NCBI GenBank assembly: GCA_023254115.1
Contig: JALQYK010000062.1
Span: 1 to 51,184, forward strand
DNA: 51,184 nucleotides
Source: Polynucleobacter sp.
Lineage (GTDB): Bacteria > Pseudomonadota > Gammaproteobacteria > Burkholderiales > Burkholderiaceae
Reading direction: 5' to 3'
Part shown: piece by piece, positions 1-7,246 of the stretch
Position numbering within the stretch: position 1 is the first letter of the stretch
Layout: each line of letters begins with the position of its first letter
The notes under the pieces: model-generated
Database searches by the model: none
The model's input: the letters and a program-made list of their open reading frames with translations, nothing else
Told to the model about the DNA's origin: nothing
Made by a program: the position numbers and the translations under genes

Positions 1-140
1 GGAGAGCCTTGTAGTAAAAGGCTCTTCGATTTCAAGAGGTTAGTGGTGAAAATGGTGGTTTAAATTCACTACACATCAACTACACACCAAGCGGTTTTTA
101 GAGGTGTGTAGTAAATAGCAGTTTTAGCAGTAAAAGTAGT
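1..140. repeat. 140-bp direct repeat, left copy
   Basis: These 140 bases are identical, by direct reading, to 51045-51184 at the other end of the window. The repeat is non-coding. It contains an 8-bp stem (AGAGCCTT/AAGGCTCT, about 4-26) that looks like the end of a terminator or processed RNA, and a perfect 10-bp inverted repeat at 79-112. The left copy leads within 17 bases into tRNA-Ile. It may be a true chromosomal direct repeat, part of a duplicated tRNA locus, or the overlap left when a circular or repeat-bounded contig is assembled. Confidence 0.95.
79..112. repeat. perfect 10-bp inverted repeat upstream of tRNA-Ile
   Basis: ACTACACACC at 79-88 is the exact reverse complement of GGTGTGTAGT at 103-112, with a 14-base spacer. 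A related half (CACTACACAT) lies just upstream at about 68-76. No T-run follows, so it is not an obvious terminator. It could be a protein or recombinase binding site or a hairpin in the tRNA leader. The same arm pair recurs in the right-hand repeat. Confidence 0.7.
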
Positions 141-157
141 ACCTAAAAACAGTTTTA

Positions 158-440
158 GGGCCCATAGCTCAGTTGGTTAGAGCAGAGGACTCATAGCGAT
201 AAGTTGTGCCTTATGCGTGGAAACTGCATAAGGGATGGTGTCAAATTCGGTGAAAGCTAAGTCGTAAGATATGCCAACGCCGAGCCAAGCTTAGTAGAAA
301 TACTTTGAAGGTGTAGAGACTGTACGGGTAGGTCGTAAAGACAAGAGACAGTCCAGACTACAAACTGGAAACAGGCAGTGAAAACTGTAGTAGTAAGCAT
401 AATCCTTTGGTCCGCGGTTCAAGTCCGCGAGGGCCCACCA
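158..440 (+). tRNA. ileX: tRNA-Ile(CAU), interrupted by a group I intron
   Basis: The exons join into a full tRNA: acceptor GGGCCC pairs with GGGCCC before ACCA, the D stem is GCUC/GAGC, the anticodon stem GAGGA/UCCUU closes loop CUCAUAA, and the T stem CGCGG/CCGCG carries loop UUCAAGU. CCA is encoded at 438-440. Bases 7 and 66 of the acceptor are A and A, so the stem is effectively 6 bp. A CAU anticodon could mean Met, but the GGGCCC acceptor and overall sequence match the betaproteobacterial minor tRNA-Ile whose C34 becomes lysidine for AUA decoding. The anticodon loop is broken by an intron of about 206 nt, so function depends on splicing. Confidence 0.93.
195..400 (+). ncRNA. group I self-splicing intron (IC3-like) in the tRNA-Ile anticodon loop
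   Basis: Removing 206 nt here restores a canonical anticodon arm. The intron has an internal guide GUG (206-208) able to pair with exon CAU, a perfect 8-bp P2 (CCUUAUGC 209-216, GCAUAAGG 226-233), and core blocks at 236-253, 274-292, 305-321 and 348-355 that closely resemble my recollection of the Azoarcus tRNA-Ile(CAU) intron. P9 is likely ACUACA/UGUAGU after 355. No reading frame for a homing endonuclease fits. Because CAU occurs at both junctions, 192-397 gives the same spliced tRNA. The first register keeps the U.G pair at the 5' site, the second ends the intron in the conserved terminal G. Confidence 0.92.
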
Positions 441-448
441 GTCGTAAC

Positions 449-483
449 AAACCCTCATCAGCAATGATGGGGGTTTTTCTTTT
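449..483 (+). terminator. rho-independent terminator of tRNA-Ile
   Basis: The stem ACCCTCATCA (451-460) pairs with TGATGGGGGT (465-474), with one G.T pair and a GCAA tetraloop. It is followed by a T-rich run to 483. It lies 10 bases after the encoded CCA. A near copy occurs at 50939-50967. Confidence 0.85.
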
Positions 484-557
484 GGGCTCAATGCACAGCT
501 TAATAAAATGCTTAAATTTGGTGTAATATTATTTAACTGAAACTTAAAACAAATCAA

Positions 558-905
558 ATGATACAAACTGATAGCGGTCTTCGCTACGAGGATAAAAAAA
601 TCGGAACAGGATCAGATGCGACTGTCGGTAAATCAGTCGCAATTCATTACACCTGCTGGATAACAGGTTATGGTAAAAATCCCTTGAAAATTGGTGAGAC
701 CTCTCGTTCAGACCCTTTTTGGTTCACAATTGGGGATAAGTTGGTTATTCAGGGTTGGGATGAAGCAGTGAGAGGAATGAAGGTTGGAGGGATCAGAGAG
801 GTCATAGTTCCGCCGCACTTGGCCTATGGTGGAGAAGGCCTTGGTAAAAAAGTACCACCTAATTCTGAATTAATCACTGAAATAGAATTACTCATCATCG
901 GTTAA
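558..905 (+). CDS. FKBP-type peptidyl-prolyl cis-trans isomerase
   Basis: This 115-residue protein is a single FKBP domain that catalyses cis-trans isomerisation of proline peptide bonds. Family signatures are visible: VAIHYTCWITG near the N terminus, FTIGDKLVIQGWDEAVRGMKVGG (split as FTIGDKLVIQGW then DEAVRGMKVGG) in the middle, and PPHLAYGGEG with IPPNSEL-like KVPPNSEL near the end. The length is that of the minimal cytoplasmic FKBP fold and no signal peptide is seen. The ATG at 558 has no strong Shine-Dalgarno sequence. It stands alone on the plus strand between the tRNA terminator and the convergent flagellar operon, so a direct flagellar role is not implied. Confidence 0.93.
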   Translation: MIQTDSGLRYEDKKIGTGSDATVGKSVAIHYTCWITGYGKNPLKIGETSRSDPFWFTIGDKLVIQGWDEAVRGMKVGGIREVIVPPHLAYGGEGLGKKVPPNSELITEIELLIIG

Positions 906-919
906 AAATAGGCGGAAGT

Positions 920-1831
920 CTAAAACATATTGAGTAGTTTTATATATGAGCTCTTATCGGAAATATCTAAATCAACGCCATCTAGATTAATTACAAGTGT
1001 CTCTGGCTTTTCAGCTATAAGAAACAGAAATCTCGAATTAACGTCAAGATTTATTGAATTCAAAGAAACTTCAATATTCTTGACTGTGTAGTCTGAAAAA
1101 ACCAAACAAACTTTTGATGGAGTGGAGTTGCTTAGCTCAATCACCGATGATTCCTTAACTACGGTAAGAACATGAAAGCTCAATTGCAAGTCATTTGCAT
1201 ACGGACAAGTCTCAGCGATTAAAGGAGCAATTCTCTGAAAGTCTTCTTTGGCAATCTGAGATAGATTTACCCGAACCTCTTTAGGTCCTTCTTGAGGTTT
1301 GGAGAAAAATGAATGACCTCCAGAAACTAAGTAAAAAATGTAGACTCCAATACACAAGACAGATGCAAGAATAAAGAAAGCTAATCTGTTGTCAAAGTCA
1401 GGCTTAATTTTTGGTAAATCATCAAGGGTTTGTGGAGTCTCAACAAGACTGTGATGGCTAACAACAAGATTCACATTAAGATTTCTACTTAAAATGTCAT
1501 TGATTAAAGCCTCACCTTTATCTTGTTCTTTGTTCTTATCAATGAGGATAGAGTAATTCTTATCCTCAATGGAGAAACCAATGCTGAATTTTCTTTTGAA
1601 AAGATCATTCTCATGGATGCCTAATTCGGCCGCAACCTTGCGTGCTACTTGATTTTTATGGTGGTAACTATAAAACTTATCTTTTTGACCATTTTCAATT
1701 TGTTCAAGTTGAGCCTCAGTAATACACAGTTTTTTTGCAAGTTCAGAGCGAGAGATATTAAGACTCTCTCTCCTGGACTTGATAAATTCAGCTTCAATTT
1801 CTGGCAGAGTATCAAATGATGGATTTGACAT
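920..1831 (-). CDS. RodZ-like HTH/transmembrane protein (paralogue A)
   Basis: This 303-residue protein starts with a helix-turn-helix of the Xre/RodZ (HTH_25) type at about 14-75 (SRSELAKKLCITEAQLEQIENG). A cytoplasmic linker follows, then one membrane segment near 150-170 (AFFILASVLCIGVYIFYLVSGG split as AFFILASVLCIG, VYIFYLVSGG) and a roughly 130-residue outer domain rich in beta-type sequence. This is the RodZ layout, but it is not clearly RodZ. It is the last gene of the flhB-to-fliA minus-strand operon, 26 bases after the hybrid kinase. A paralogue with the same HTH block (QIENG, FYS, QVARK) lies at 46231-47040. It may tether regulation or cytoskeleton to the membrane, but the function is not known. 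Confidence 0.7.
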   Translation of the reverse strand: MSNPSFDTLPEIEAEFIKSRRESLNISRSELAKKLCITEAQLEQIENGQKDKFYSYHHKNQVARKVAAELGIHENDLFKRKFSIGFSIEDKNYSILIDKNKEQDKGEALINDILSRNLNVNLVVSHHSLVETPQTLDDLPKIKPDFDNRLAFFILASVLCIGVYIFYLVSGGHSFFSKPQEGPKEVRVNLSQIAKEDFQRIAPLIAETCPYANDLQLSFHVLTVVKESSVIELSNSTPSKVCLVFSDYTVKNIEVSLNSINLDVNSRFLFLIAEKPETLVINLDGVDLDISDKSSYIKLLNMF

Positions 1832-1857
1832 AAATTAGCATGAAATTTATTGTTAGA

Positions 1858-4029
1858 TTAACTTCTTATCCAAGTATTAATAACTTGGTGGACCTTATTG
1901 AAATCGGTTGGTTTTTCAATAAAGTCATCCATACCCGCCAAAATACAATCTTCAATATTTTTATCAGAAGAATTTGCTGATAAAGAAATAATTGGTACGC
2001 GCTGAATTTGATTTTCATCTTCATAGAGCCTGATAATCTTGGTTGTTTCAATACCTGATAAGCCAGGCATTTGAACATCCATGATGATCATGTCAAAACG
2101 CTTGTTTCTAGTTATTTCCTTGATTGCAGCCTCGCCATCTGATGCAGTTGTAACACGCAGACCTATTTTTTGTAAGAATTTCTCCATCAATTCAAGAGTT
2201 GTTGCGTGATCATCGACAAGTAAAACTCGCCCATTCATATGCAAGCTTTCAAAATCTATTTTTGCTGGGGACTGCTTGCTGGATAAAGGAGTTAATTTTG
2301 GTGAAGAATTAATTTGGGAAGACTCTTCAATCACATAAGAAAAATCAATATTAAAGTAAAAGCACGATCCAGCCCCTTCTTCAGATCGTAATTCTAATTT
2401 GCTACCGTGGCGCTCAACAATTCTTTTAGAAATCGATAAGCCTAGACCAGTTCCACCATAGTTTCTTAAGATTGATGAATTAGCTTGAGTGAAAGGCTCA
2501 AAAATTAAATTTTGTTCATCTTTTTTAATTCCAATTCCTGTATCAGATACTGAAAATCTAATGACTATGGAATCGTCGTCTCTGGAAATTTCTTCAGCCG
2601 CAATTTCAATAGACCCATGGCTAGTAAATTTAAAACTGTTTTCAATCAAATTGATTAAAACTTGTTGTAGTTGAAACTCGTCACACTTAACTTTTATATC
2701 TGGCGAAATCTCATTAATGAAAAAAATTCGAACGTCATTTTTAGATCTATTTTTAAATAAGAATTTAAGATTTTCAAATAAAAAATCAATGCTATAAAAA
2801 TTCTCATGCAGTATAAATCCTGATTCTGATAGTTTATTAAATTTCAGAATTTCATTAACTAATTTTGTAAGATAAATTGTGGCAGATTTAATTGAATCAT
2901 TATTTTTGACAAGCTCTTCTTTTGTGATTGATGAATCATTAGAGAGTTGGCTAAGTCCAAAAATAACATTGAGTGGGGTTCTTATTTCATGAGAAAGCAA
3001 TGTAATGACATGCCCTTTCTCGGAAAGATTATCTTGTAACTCAATCGTTTTTAGTCGATTAATTACTTCAGCCCTCATTAATCTATTAACAAAGTAGATT
3101 AATGATAAGACCGCTGCAATCATCGTAAATATCGCAGCAGTAAGAACTTTAAGCCTATAGCTTTTCTCAATTAACCAACTTGAAAGAAGATTCTCCTTGC
3201 TAATATAAACTGCCCATGAAAAAGGCGCCATGTCAAATGGTGTCGAGGTGAAAAGAAGATCCCCATTTTTTTTATAATTTACTAACGTTGTGAGATCTGT
3301 AAACTTCACATCTCCTTTGGTAAAGTTTTTATCTAGCCTGCTATCAAATATTGTTTTGTTTGCTTCATCAAATATGAGGGTATTTATCAAAAAAGAATGG
3401 TTAAAATCTTCGCTAAGGTTTAAAAGAATTTTAGGGTTTATTTCCATTAATAGGAATCCCAAACCACTCCTGTTATTTAATTCAATTTCACGTAAAAAGA
3501 CAATTTTCTTAGATTCTTTGTTTGTGTAAACATAAGAGCTTGCTTTATTTTTATTTAATTTAAAGTTTTCAAGAGTAACTTTATCAATTCCAGCTTTGCT
3601 GGCATAGGAAGGATTTTCTGGATGTTCCGCCGGAACTCCTTGAGGGTCAAGTAAAAATAATTCAATATCAATATTATTTAACTCTGGAAACTTCTCATAA
3701 ACTTTTTGAAGGGACACTTTTTTAAGAATGCCACTCTCTTTAGTTAATTGAATCTCAACTTCTTTCTTAATGTTTAAATTCAATTGATCATAACTTTTTA
3801 CCTGTGAGCGGATGGCCTCATCAAATTTTTCCCATTGATAGCTATATTCAAGAGTTTGTAAATTAAATACATCTTGCTCTTTGTTTTCAAGTAATTTAAT
3901 TGCACGAAATATAACAAAAGAAAAAATTAAAAAAATAATAAAAATTGTTAATAAGTGAAATTTATTTTTGAATAAAACTTCTCGCTTAATTTTCTTTGTG
4001 GTTTCTGTTAAATTTTTATCGAAAGGCAT
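1858..4029 (-). CDS. hybrid sensor histidine kinase (HK-REC)
   Basis: This 723-residue kinase has membrane segments at about 24-42 and 295-314 flanking a 250-residue periplasmic sensor region of Cache-like length. HisKA follows with H347 in LLSHEIRTPLN. The HATPase_c domain carries the N box (NLIENSFKFT), G1 box (DTGIGI) and G2 (GGTGLGLSI). A C-terminal receiver from residue 600 has the phospho-acceptor D651 in MIIMDVQMPG. The layout implies His-Asp-His-Asp relay signalling. The HPt gene ends only 3 bases upstream in the same operon, and a NarL-type regulator lies at 10637-11272. It is markedly A+T-rich and Lys/Asn/Ile-rich compared with fli genes. The ligand is unknown, and no CheA relation is seen. 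Confidence 0.93.
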   Translation of the reverse strand: MPFDKNLTETTKKIKREVLFKNKFHLLTIFIIFLIFSFVIFRAIKLLENKEQDVFNLQTLEYSYQWEKFDEAIRSQVKSYDQLNLNIKKEVEIQLTKESGILKKVSLQKVYEKFPELNNIDIELFLLDPQGVPAEHPENPSYASKAGIDKVTLENFKLNKNKASSYVYTNKESKKIVFLREIELNNRSGLGFLLMEINPKILLNLSEDFNHSFLINTLIFDEANKTIFDSRLDKNFTKGDVKFTDLTTLVNYKKNGDLLFTSTPFDMAPFSWAVYISKENLLSSWLIEKSYRLKVLTAAIFTMIAAVLSLIYFVNRLMRAEVINRLKTIELQDNLSEKGHVITLLSHEIRTPLNVIFGLSQLSNDSSITKEELVKNNDSIKSATIYLTKLVNEILKFNKLSESGFILHENFYSIDFLFENLKFLFKNRSKNDVRIFFINEISPDIKVKCDEFQLQQVLINLIENSFKFTSHGSIEIAAEEISRDDDSIVIRFSVSDTGIGIKKDEQNLIFEPFTQANSSILRNYGGTGLGLSISKRIVERHGSKLELRSEEGAGSCFYFNIDFSYVIEESSQINSSPKLTPLSSKQSPAKIDFESLHMNGRVLLVDDHATTLELMEKFLQKIGLRVTTASDGEAAIKEITRNKRFDMIIMDVQMPGLSGIETTKIIRLYEDENQIQRVPIISLSANSSDKNIEDCILAGMDDFIEKPTDFNKVHQVINTWIRS

Positions 4030-4032
4030 TTT

Positions 4033-4422
4033 TTACTCTTTACTCTGGTTATCTTTATAAAATGTGTCTTTGCTTCTATTGAGTATATTCTTGAGACATT
4101 CAATCATCTCTTGTTTATTAATAAAATCTTGCTTGCTAACGGATTGTTCTATTAATTCAATGAGATCATTGAATCCAATCAGCCCAATCATTGATGATGC
4201 CCCTTTAAGGGAGTGACATTCTTGAAGGATGGCAGATGATTTTTCGTTCTCTAGGGCTTTAACTAAAAAATCAACCCGATGATTCTTCTCAAAAAAATCT
4301 ACAACTATCTTGTGATATGAGCTTTTAGATAGTAATAAGCAACAACTCATCACTCGATCTGCATCCCATAATTCACCAGGATCTTTTGTGGGTGATAAAT
4401 TGGGTTTTTTGGTTTGCATCAT
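4033..4422 (-). CDS. HPt-domain phosphotransfer protein
   Basis: This is a 129-residue, wholly cytoplasmic HPt protein. The motif HSLKGASSMIG contains the predicted phospho-histidine H70, set in the helical context typical of Hpt. Such proteins shuttle phosphate from a hybrid kinase receiver to a final response regulator. It lies directly between fliA and the hybrid kinase on the same strand (gaps of 25 and 3 bases), so the kinase at 1858-4029 is the obvious donor. The likely acceptor in this window is the LuxR-type regulator at 10637-11272. The start has two adjacent Met codons. Confidence 0.88.
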   Translation of the reverse strand: MMQTKKPNLSPTKDPGELWDADRVMSCCLLLSKSSYHKIVVDFFEKNHRVDFLVKALENEKSSAILQECHSLKGASSMIGLIGFNDLIELIEQSVSKQDFINKQEMIECLKNILNRSKDTFYKDNQSKE

Positions 4423-4447
4423 TTATAGGCTTAGATAGAATGGTTAA

Positions 4448-5197
4448 CTACGTATTGCTTGATAAGCCTGTCCATTTCTGATTTCTTAAAACACCACGCA
4501 TGCGAGCTATTGCTTGGCTATGAATTTGAGAGACTCTTGATTCTGAAATTTCTAAAACGACACCAATTTCTTTCAAGTTCAATTCTTGCTCGTAATAGAG
4601 ACCCATTAATAACTTTTCTCTCTCTGGAAGATTTTCAATCGCTTTGATAACTGCTGCACGAAATCCATGATTTATAAGAGCTTGTAATGGATCGCTGGAG
4701 GTATCAGAATAAAATCTATCCAGAAAATGATCGCTATCTTCTCCACCACCCCCATTAAAATCGTCAAAGTAGACTAACTGGTGGCCTGCGCCCTCAGAAA
4801 GCATCTTTTGATACTCTTTAAGTGATACCTTCAGCTTTTTAGCAGTTTCAATCTCAGTTGGATGTCTAGAATACTCTTGTTGTAATTCATTGAGTACCAA
4901 CTCAATTTTTTTCATGTTTTTACGCGTTCCGCGTGGCATCCAATCATTTTCCCTCAATTGATCTAGCATTGCCCCACGGATTCTTTGAACGGCATAGGTT
5001 TCAAACTGAGCTTGAACTGTTTCCTCGTATTTAGATAAAGCATCCAGTAAACCAATCATCCCCGCTTGTATTAGATCATCTACTTCGATATTAGGGGGTA
5101 GCTTAGCTTTCAGTTGATGAGCTAATTTTTTGACCATTGGGGTGTGTTTGGTCAATACCTCTTCTTTGATTGTGCGCCCCTTTGAGTCGTACATCAC
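4448..5197 (-). CDS. fliA: flagellar sigma factor FliA (sigma-28)
   Basis: FliA directs RNA polymerase to late flagellar promoters and is held by FlgM until hook completion. The 249-residue protein has region 2 (DDLIQAGMIGLLDALSKYE, then FETYAVQRIRGAMLDQLRE and DWMPRGTR), region 3, and a C-terminal region 4 helix-turn-helix (LNLKEIGVVLEISESRVSQI). The length and the RxxRGAMLDxLR signature are diagnostic. The start overlaps the flhG stop by 4 bases, indicating translational coupling. Its gene sits at the end of the flhBAFG set, as is common in beta- and gammaproteobacteria. Matching promoters are seen before flgM, fliC and others in this window. Confidence 0.97.
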   Translation of the reverse strand: MMYDSKGRTIKEEVLTKHTPMVKKLAHQLKAKLPPNIEVDDLIQAGMIGLLDALSKYEETVQAQFETYAVQRIRGAMLDQLRENDWMPRGTRKNMKKIELVLNELQQEYSRHPTEIETAKKLKVSLKEYQKMLSEGAGHQLVYFDDFNGGGGEDSDHFLDRFYSDTSSDPLQALINHGFRAAVIKAIENLPEREKLLMGLYYEQELNLKEIGVVLEISESRVSQIHSQAIARMRGVLRNQKWTGLSSNT

Positions 5198-6042
5198 TGA
5201 ACCTCTACGCGTTGATGGTTCTCGGGGGCTGATACATAAGATTTTCTTGCTACGGTTGGTTCTTTGAGTATGTTGCTGGCTATTTCCTTAAAGATATCAA
5301 CTGACGGTGAATCCGGAAAAGTCTCAAATATTGATTTACCAATTTTGCTCGCTTTTGCCAGGTCATCATCGTGGATGATATTGCCCAATGGGACTATGGA
5401 TATCGACAAATGATTACTCGCCGTGATTGAAATATTTCTTTGAATTAACTGAGATTCTTCTTTATCGTTACCAGTGACGACTATGTTTACTTTCAGTTCT
5501 GAAATCTTCGTGCTTAATTTCTTGAGAAGTGTGTAAGCCTTTTTGATTGAATTTTCTTGATTGTTTACTAAAACAATCACTTGCCCACCAGTTATTTCCT
5601 CTAGGTGTTCTGTAATTTCATCATTTATATCAATATCAATGAATGAAATTGTGGATTTCTCAGTGTTTTCTTCAATCAAGCTCAGTATTTCATTTAAGGG
5701 CCTGATTTGGTTTTCTGAAACTTCTGAAGTTCTAAAAACTTTAGTAATCCCAATCCTATTAGCACTACCATTAATTGATGGAGTTGTTAAAGACAGATAA
5801 TTATTTATTTTAGTTTGTGAGTTTATTGGCTTATTTTTTAAGATTGAGCTAATGCCATCTGAATTCCTGTTGGCATCAATTAAGTTCACCGACTCACCGC
5901 TATTAAGAATAGCAGCGCTTATATTCAATAAAATTGAATTTCTATCAATAGGATTAAGTGCTGAAAGAACTATAAAGCTCTTATTGCCTCGATTACCCAG
6001 TAGAGTCCTAAGACCTTCTGCTTGGTCTTTAAGATTTAACAT
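5194..6042 (-). CDS. flhG: FlhG (FleN/MinD-like) flagellar number regulator, degenerate P-loop
   Basis: The N terminus DQAEGLRTLL is the conserved FlhG activator segment that stimulates FlhF GTPase, and position after flhF and before fliA fits flhG. The 282 residues retain the MinD-like strand/helix rhythm (VNLIDANRNSDGISSILK, ISFIDIDIND). However, the deviant Walker A KGGxGK[ST] is replaced by SALNPIDRNSILLN, with no signature lysines. Betaproteobacterial FlhG proteins are often divergent here, but this one looks unlikely to bind ATP in the usual way. It overlaps flhF by 14 bases and fliA by 4. It could still restrain FlhF through the N-terminal motif. Confidence 0.85.
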   Translation of the reverse strand: MLNLKDQAEGLRTLLGNRGNKSFIVLSALNPIDRNSILLNISAAILNSGESVNLIDANRNSDGISSILKNKPINSQTKINNYLSLTTPSINGSANRIGITKVFRTSEVSENQIRPLNEILSLIEENTEKSTISFIDIDINDEITEHLEEITGGQVIVLVNNQENSIKKAYTLLKKLSTKISELKVNIVVTGNDKEESQLIQRNISITASNHLSISIVPLGNIIHDDDLAKASKIGKSIFETFPDSPSVDIFKEIASNILKEPTVARKSYVSAPENHQRVEVQ

Positions 6043-7246
6043 AAGCAGATTCTTTTTGGGTTAGTACCTGTTGGCTTGTTGATGCTATAGCAGGCAACTC
6101 CACTTCTTCATAAAGAGTTGCACTGGTAAATTTATTCACCACAAAAGCCTGATTAATTAGTTCGCTCGGATTTACTGCACTTATATCTTCAGGTACTCTT
6201 TGACCGGTACTGAGATAGTAAAGTCTTAGTTTTTGCCTAATGATCACGTCTATAGCATTTCCAAGATTTACTGCTTCATCAATCTTGGTTAATACGCACC
6301 CGTTAAGTCCTGAACCACTGTATGCACTGACCACCTCATACAATGTTTCAATGTTAGTTGTTGCGTTGACGCAAAGTAAACGTTTGAGAGCTACATCTGT
6401 CGCAGAAAGCATGGCAATCTGCTCACTGACCTTTTGATCTCTTTGACTCATGCCAACGGTATCAATAAGAACCATGTGTTTTGATTTAAGTTGGTTCAGA
6501 GCAAGATTTAAGTCAGCTTCGTCCTTGACTGAGTGAACCATGACGCCAAGAATCTTTCCATAAATACGTAATTGCTCCTCGGCACCAATTCTGTATCCAT
6601 CTGTTGTGATCAGTGCTAAATTACTTGAGCCATGGCGCATCACATAACGAGCTGCAATTTTGGCCGTGGTGGTTGTCTTGCCAACACCTGTTGGACCAAC
6701 CAGGGCATAAACTCCACCCTGATCTAAAAATTCATCTTCATTTGGTAATGTGGATATATTTCTCACTAAGCAGTTTTTCATCCACTCAAGTGTTTGGTAT
6801 TTATCAAGCTCCAGTGGAGATTTTTCTATGAGATATCGAGAGAGACTGGCGCTAAATCCAAGACCAAAGAGTTCTCTAAGTAATTCTGATTTAATGGGAT
6901 TCTGTTCTTGGAGCTTGCCCCAAGATAACTCGGAAATTTGAGCTTGCAGTGAATCTCTTATCGACCTAATTTCCCCCATGAAGTCACTCATATCAAATGT
7001 GGGGGCAGAGGTGGTATTGATAATGATCGGAGCTTGTTGCTTAGGAAAGACGGTCTTATTGATTGGCTGTATTTCTGGATCATGCCTATGAACCACATCT
7101 TTAAAGTCATTTTCGCTACAGGCCAGTATTTCGATGCCTTCCTCAATACTTCTATTGGAAAGAATCATTGCATTGGGCCCTAATGCATTTCTGACATGAT
7201 CCAGCGTTTCCCCACTAGTTGATCCTATGAATCGTTGAACTTTCAT
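6029..7246 (-). CDS. flhF: flagellar biosynthesis SRP-type GTPase FlhF
   Basis: FlhF is an SRP-family GTPase that marks the site of flagellar assembly, typically a pole. The 405-residue protein begins with the family signature MKVQRFIGST and a variable basic/acidic B region. The NG domain has P-loop GPTGVGKTTTTAKIA at about 184-198, then DGYRIGAEEQL, the G3 motif VLIDTVGMSQRDQ and G4-like LTKIDEA. The start overlaps the flhA stop by 4 bases and its end overlaps flhG by 14, so translation is coupled. With FlhG it predicts a controlled, probably polar, flagellum. Confidence 0.97.
   Translation of the reverse strand: MKVQRFIGSTSGETLDHVRNALGPNAMILSNRSIEEGIEILACSENDFKDVVHRHDPEIQPINKTVFPKQQAPIIINTTSAPTFDMSDFMGEIRSIRDSLQAQISELSWGKLQEQNPIKSELLRELFGLGFSASLSRYLIEKSPLELDKYQTLEWMKNCLVRNISTLPNEDEFLDQGGVYALVGPTGVGKTTTTAKIAARYVMRHGSSNLALITTDGYRIGAEEQLRIYGKILGVMVHSVKDEADLNLALNQLKSKHMVLIDTVGMSQRDQKVSEQIAMLSATDVALKRLLCVNATTNIETLYEVVSAYSGSGLNGCVLTKIDEAVNLGNAIDVIIRQKLRLYYLSTGQRVPEDISAVNPSELINQAFVVNKFTSATLYEEVELPAIASTSQQVLTQKESAYVKS

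Noticed and set aside
192-400. Homing endonuclease in the intron
   Set aside because: The intron is only 206 nt and no plus-strand frame fits.
158-440. Elongator tRNA-Met(CAU) as alternative identity
   Set aside because: The acceptor GGGCCC and anticodon arm match tRNA-Ile(CAU) of betaproteobacteria, and the intron position matches the known Azoarcus tRNA-Ile intron.
291-566. 91-codon reading frame on the minus strand across the tRNA
   Set aside because: It runs antisense through the intron, tRNA 3' exon and terminator and has no ribosome site or family features.
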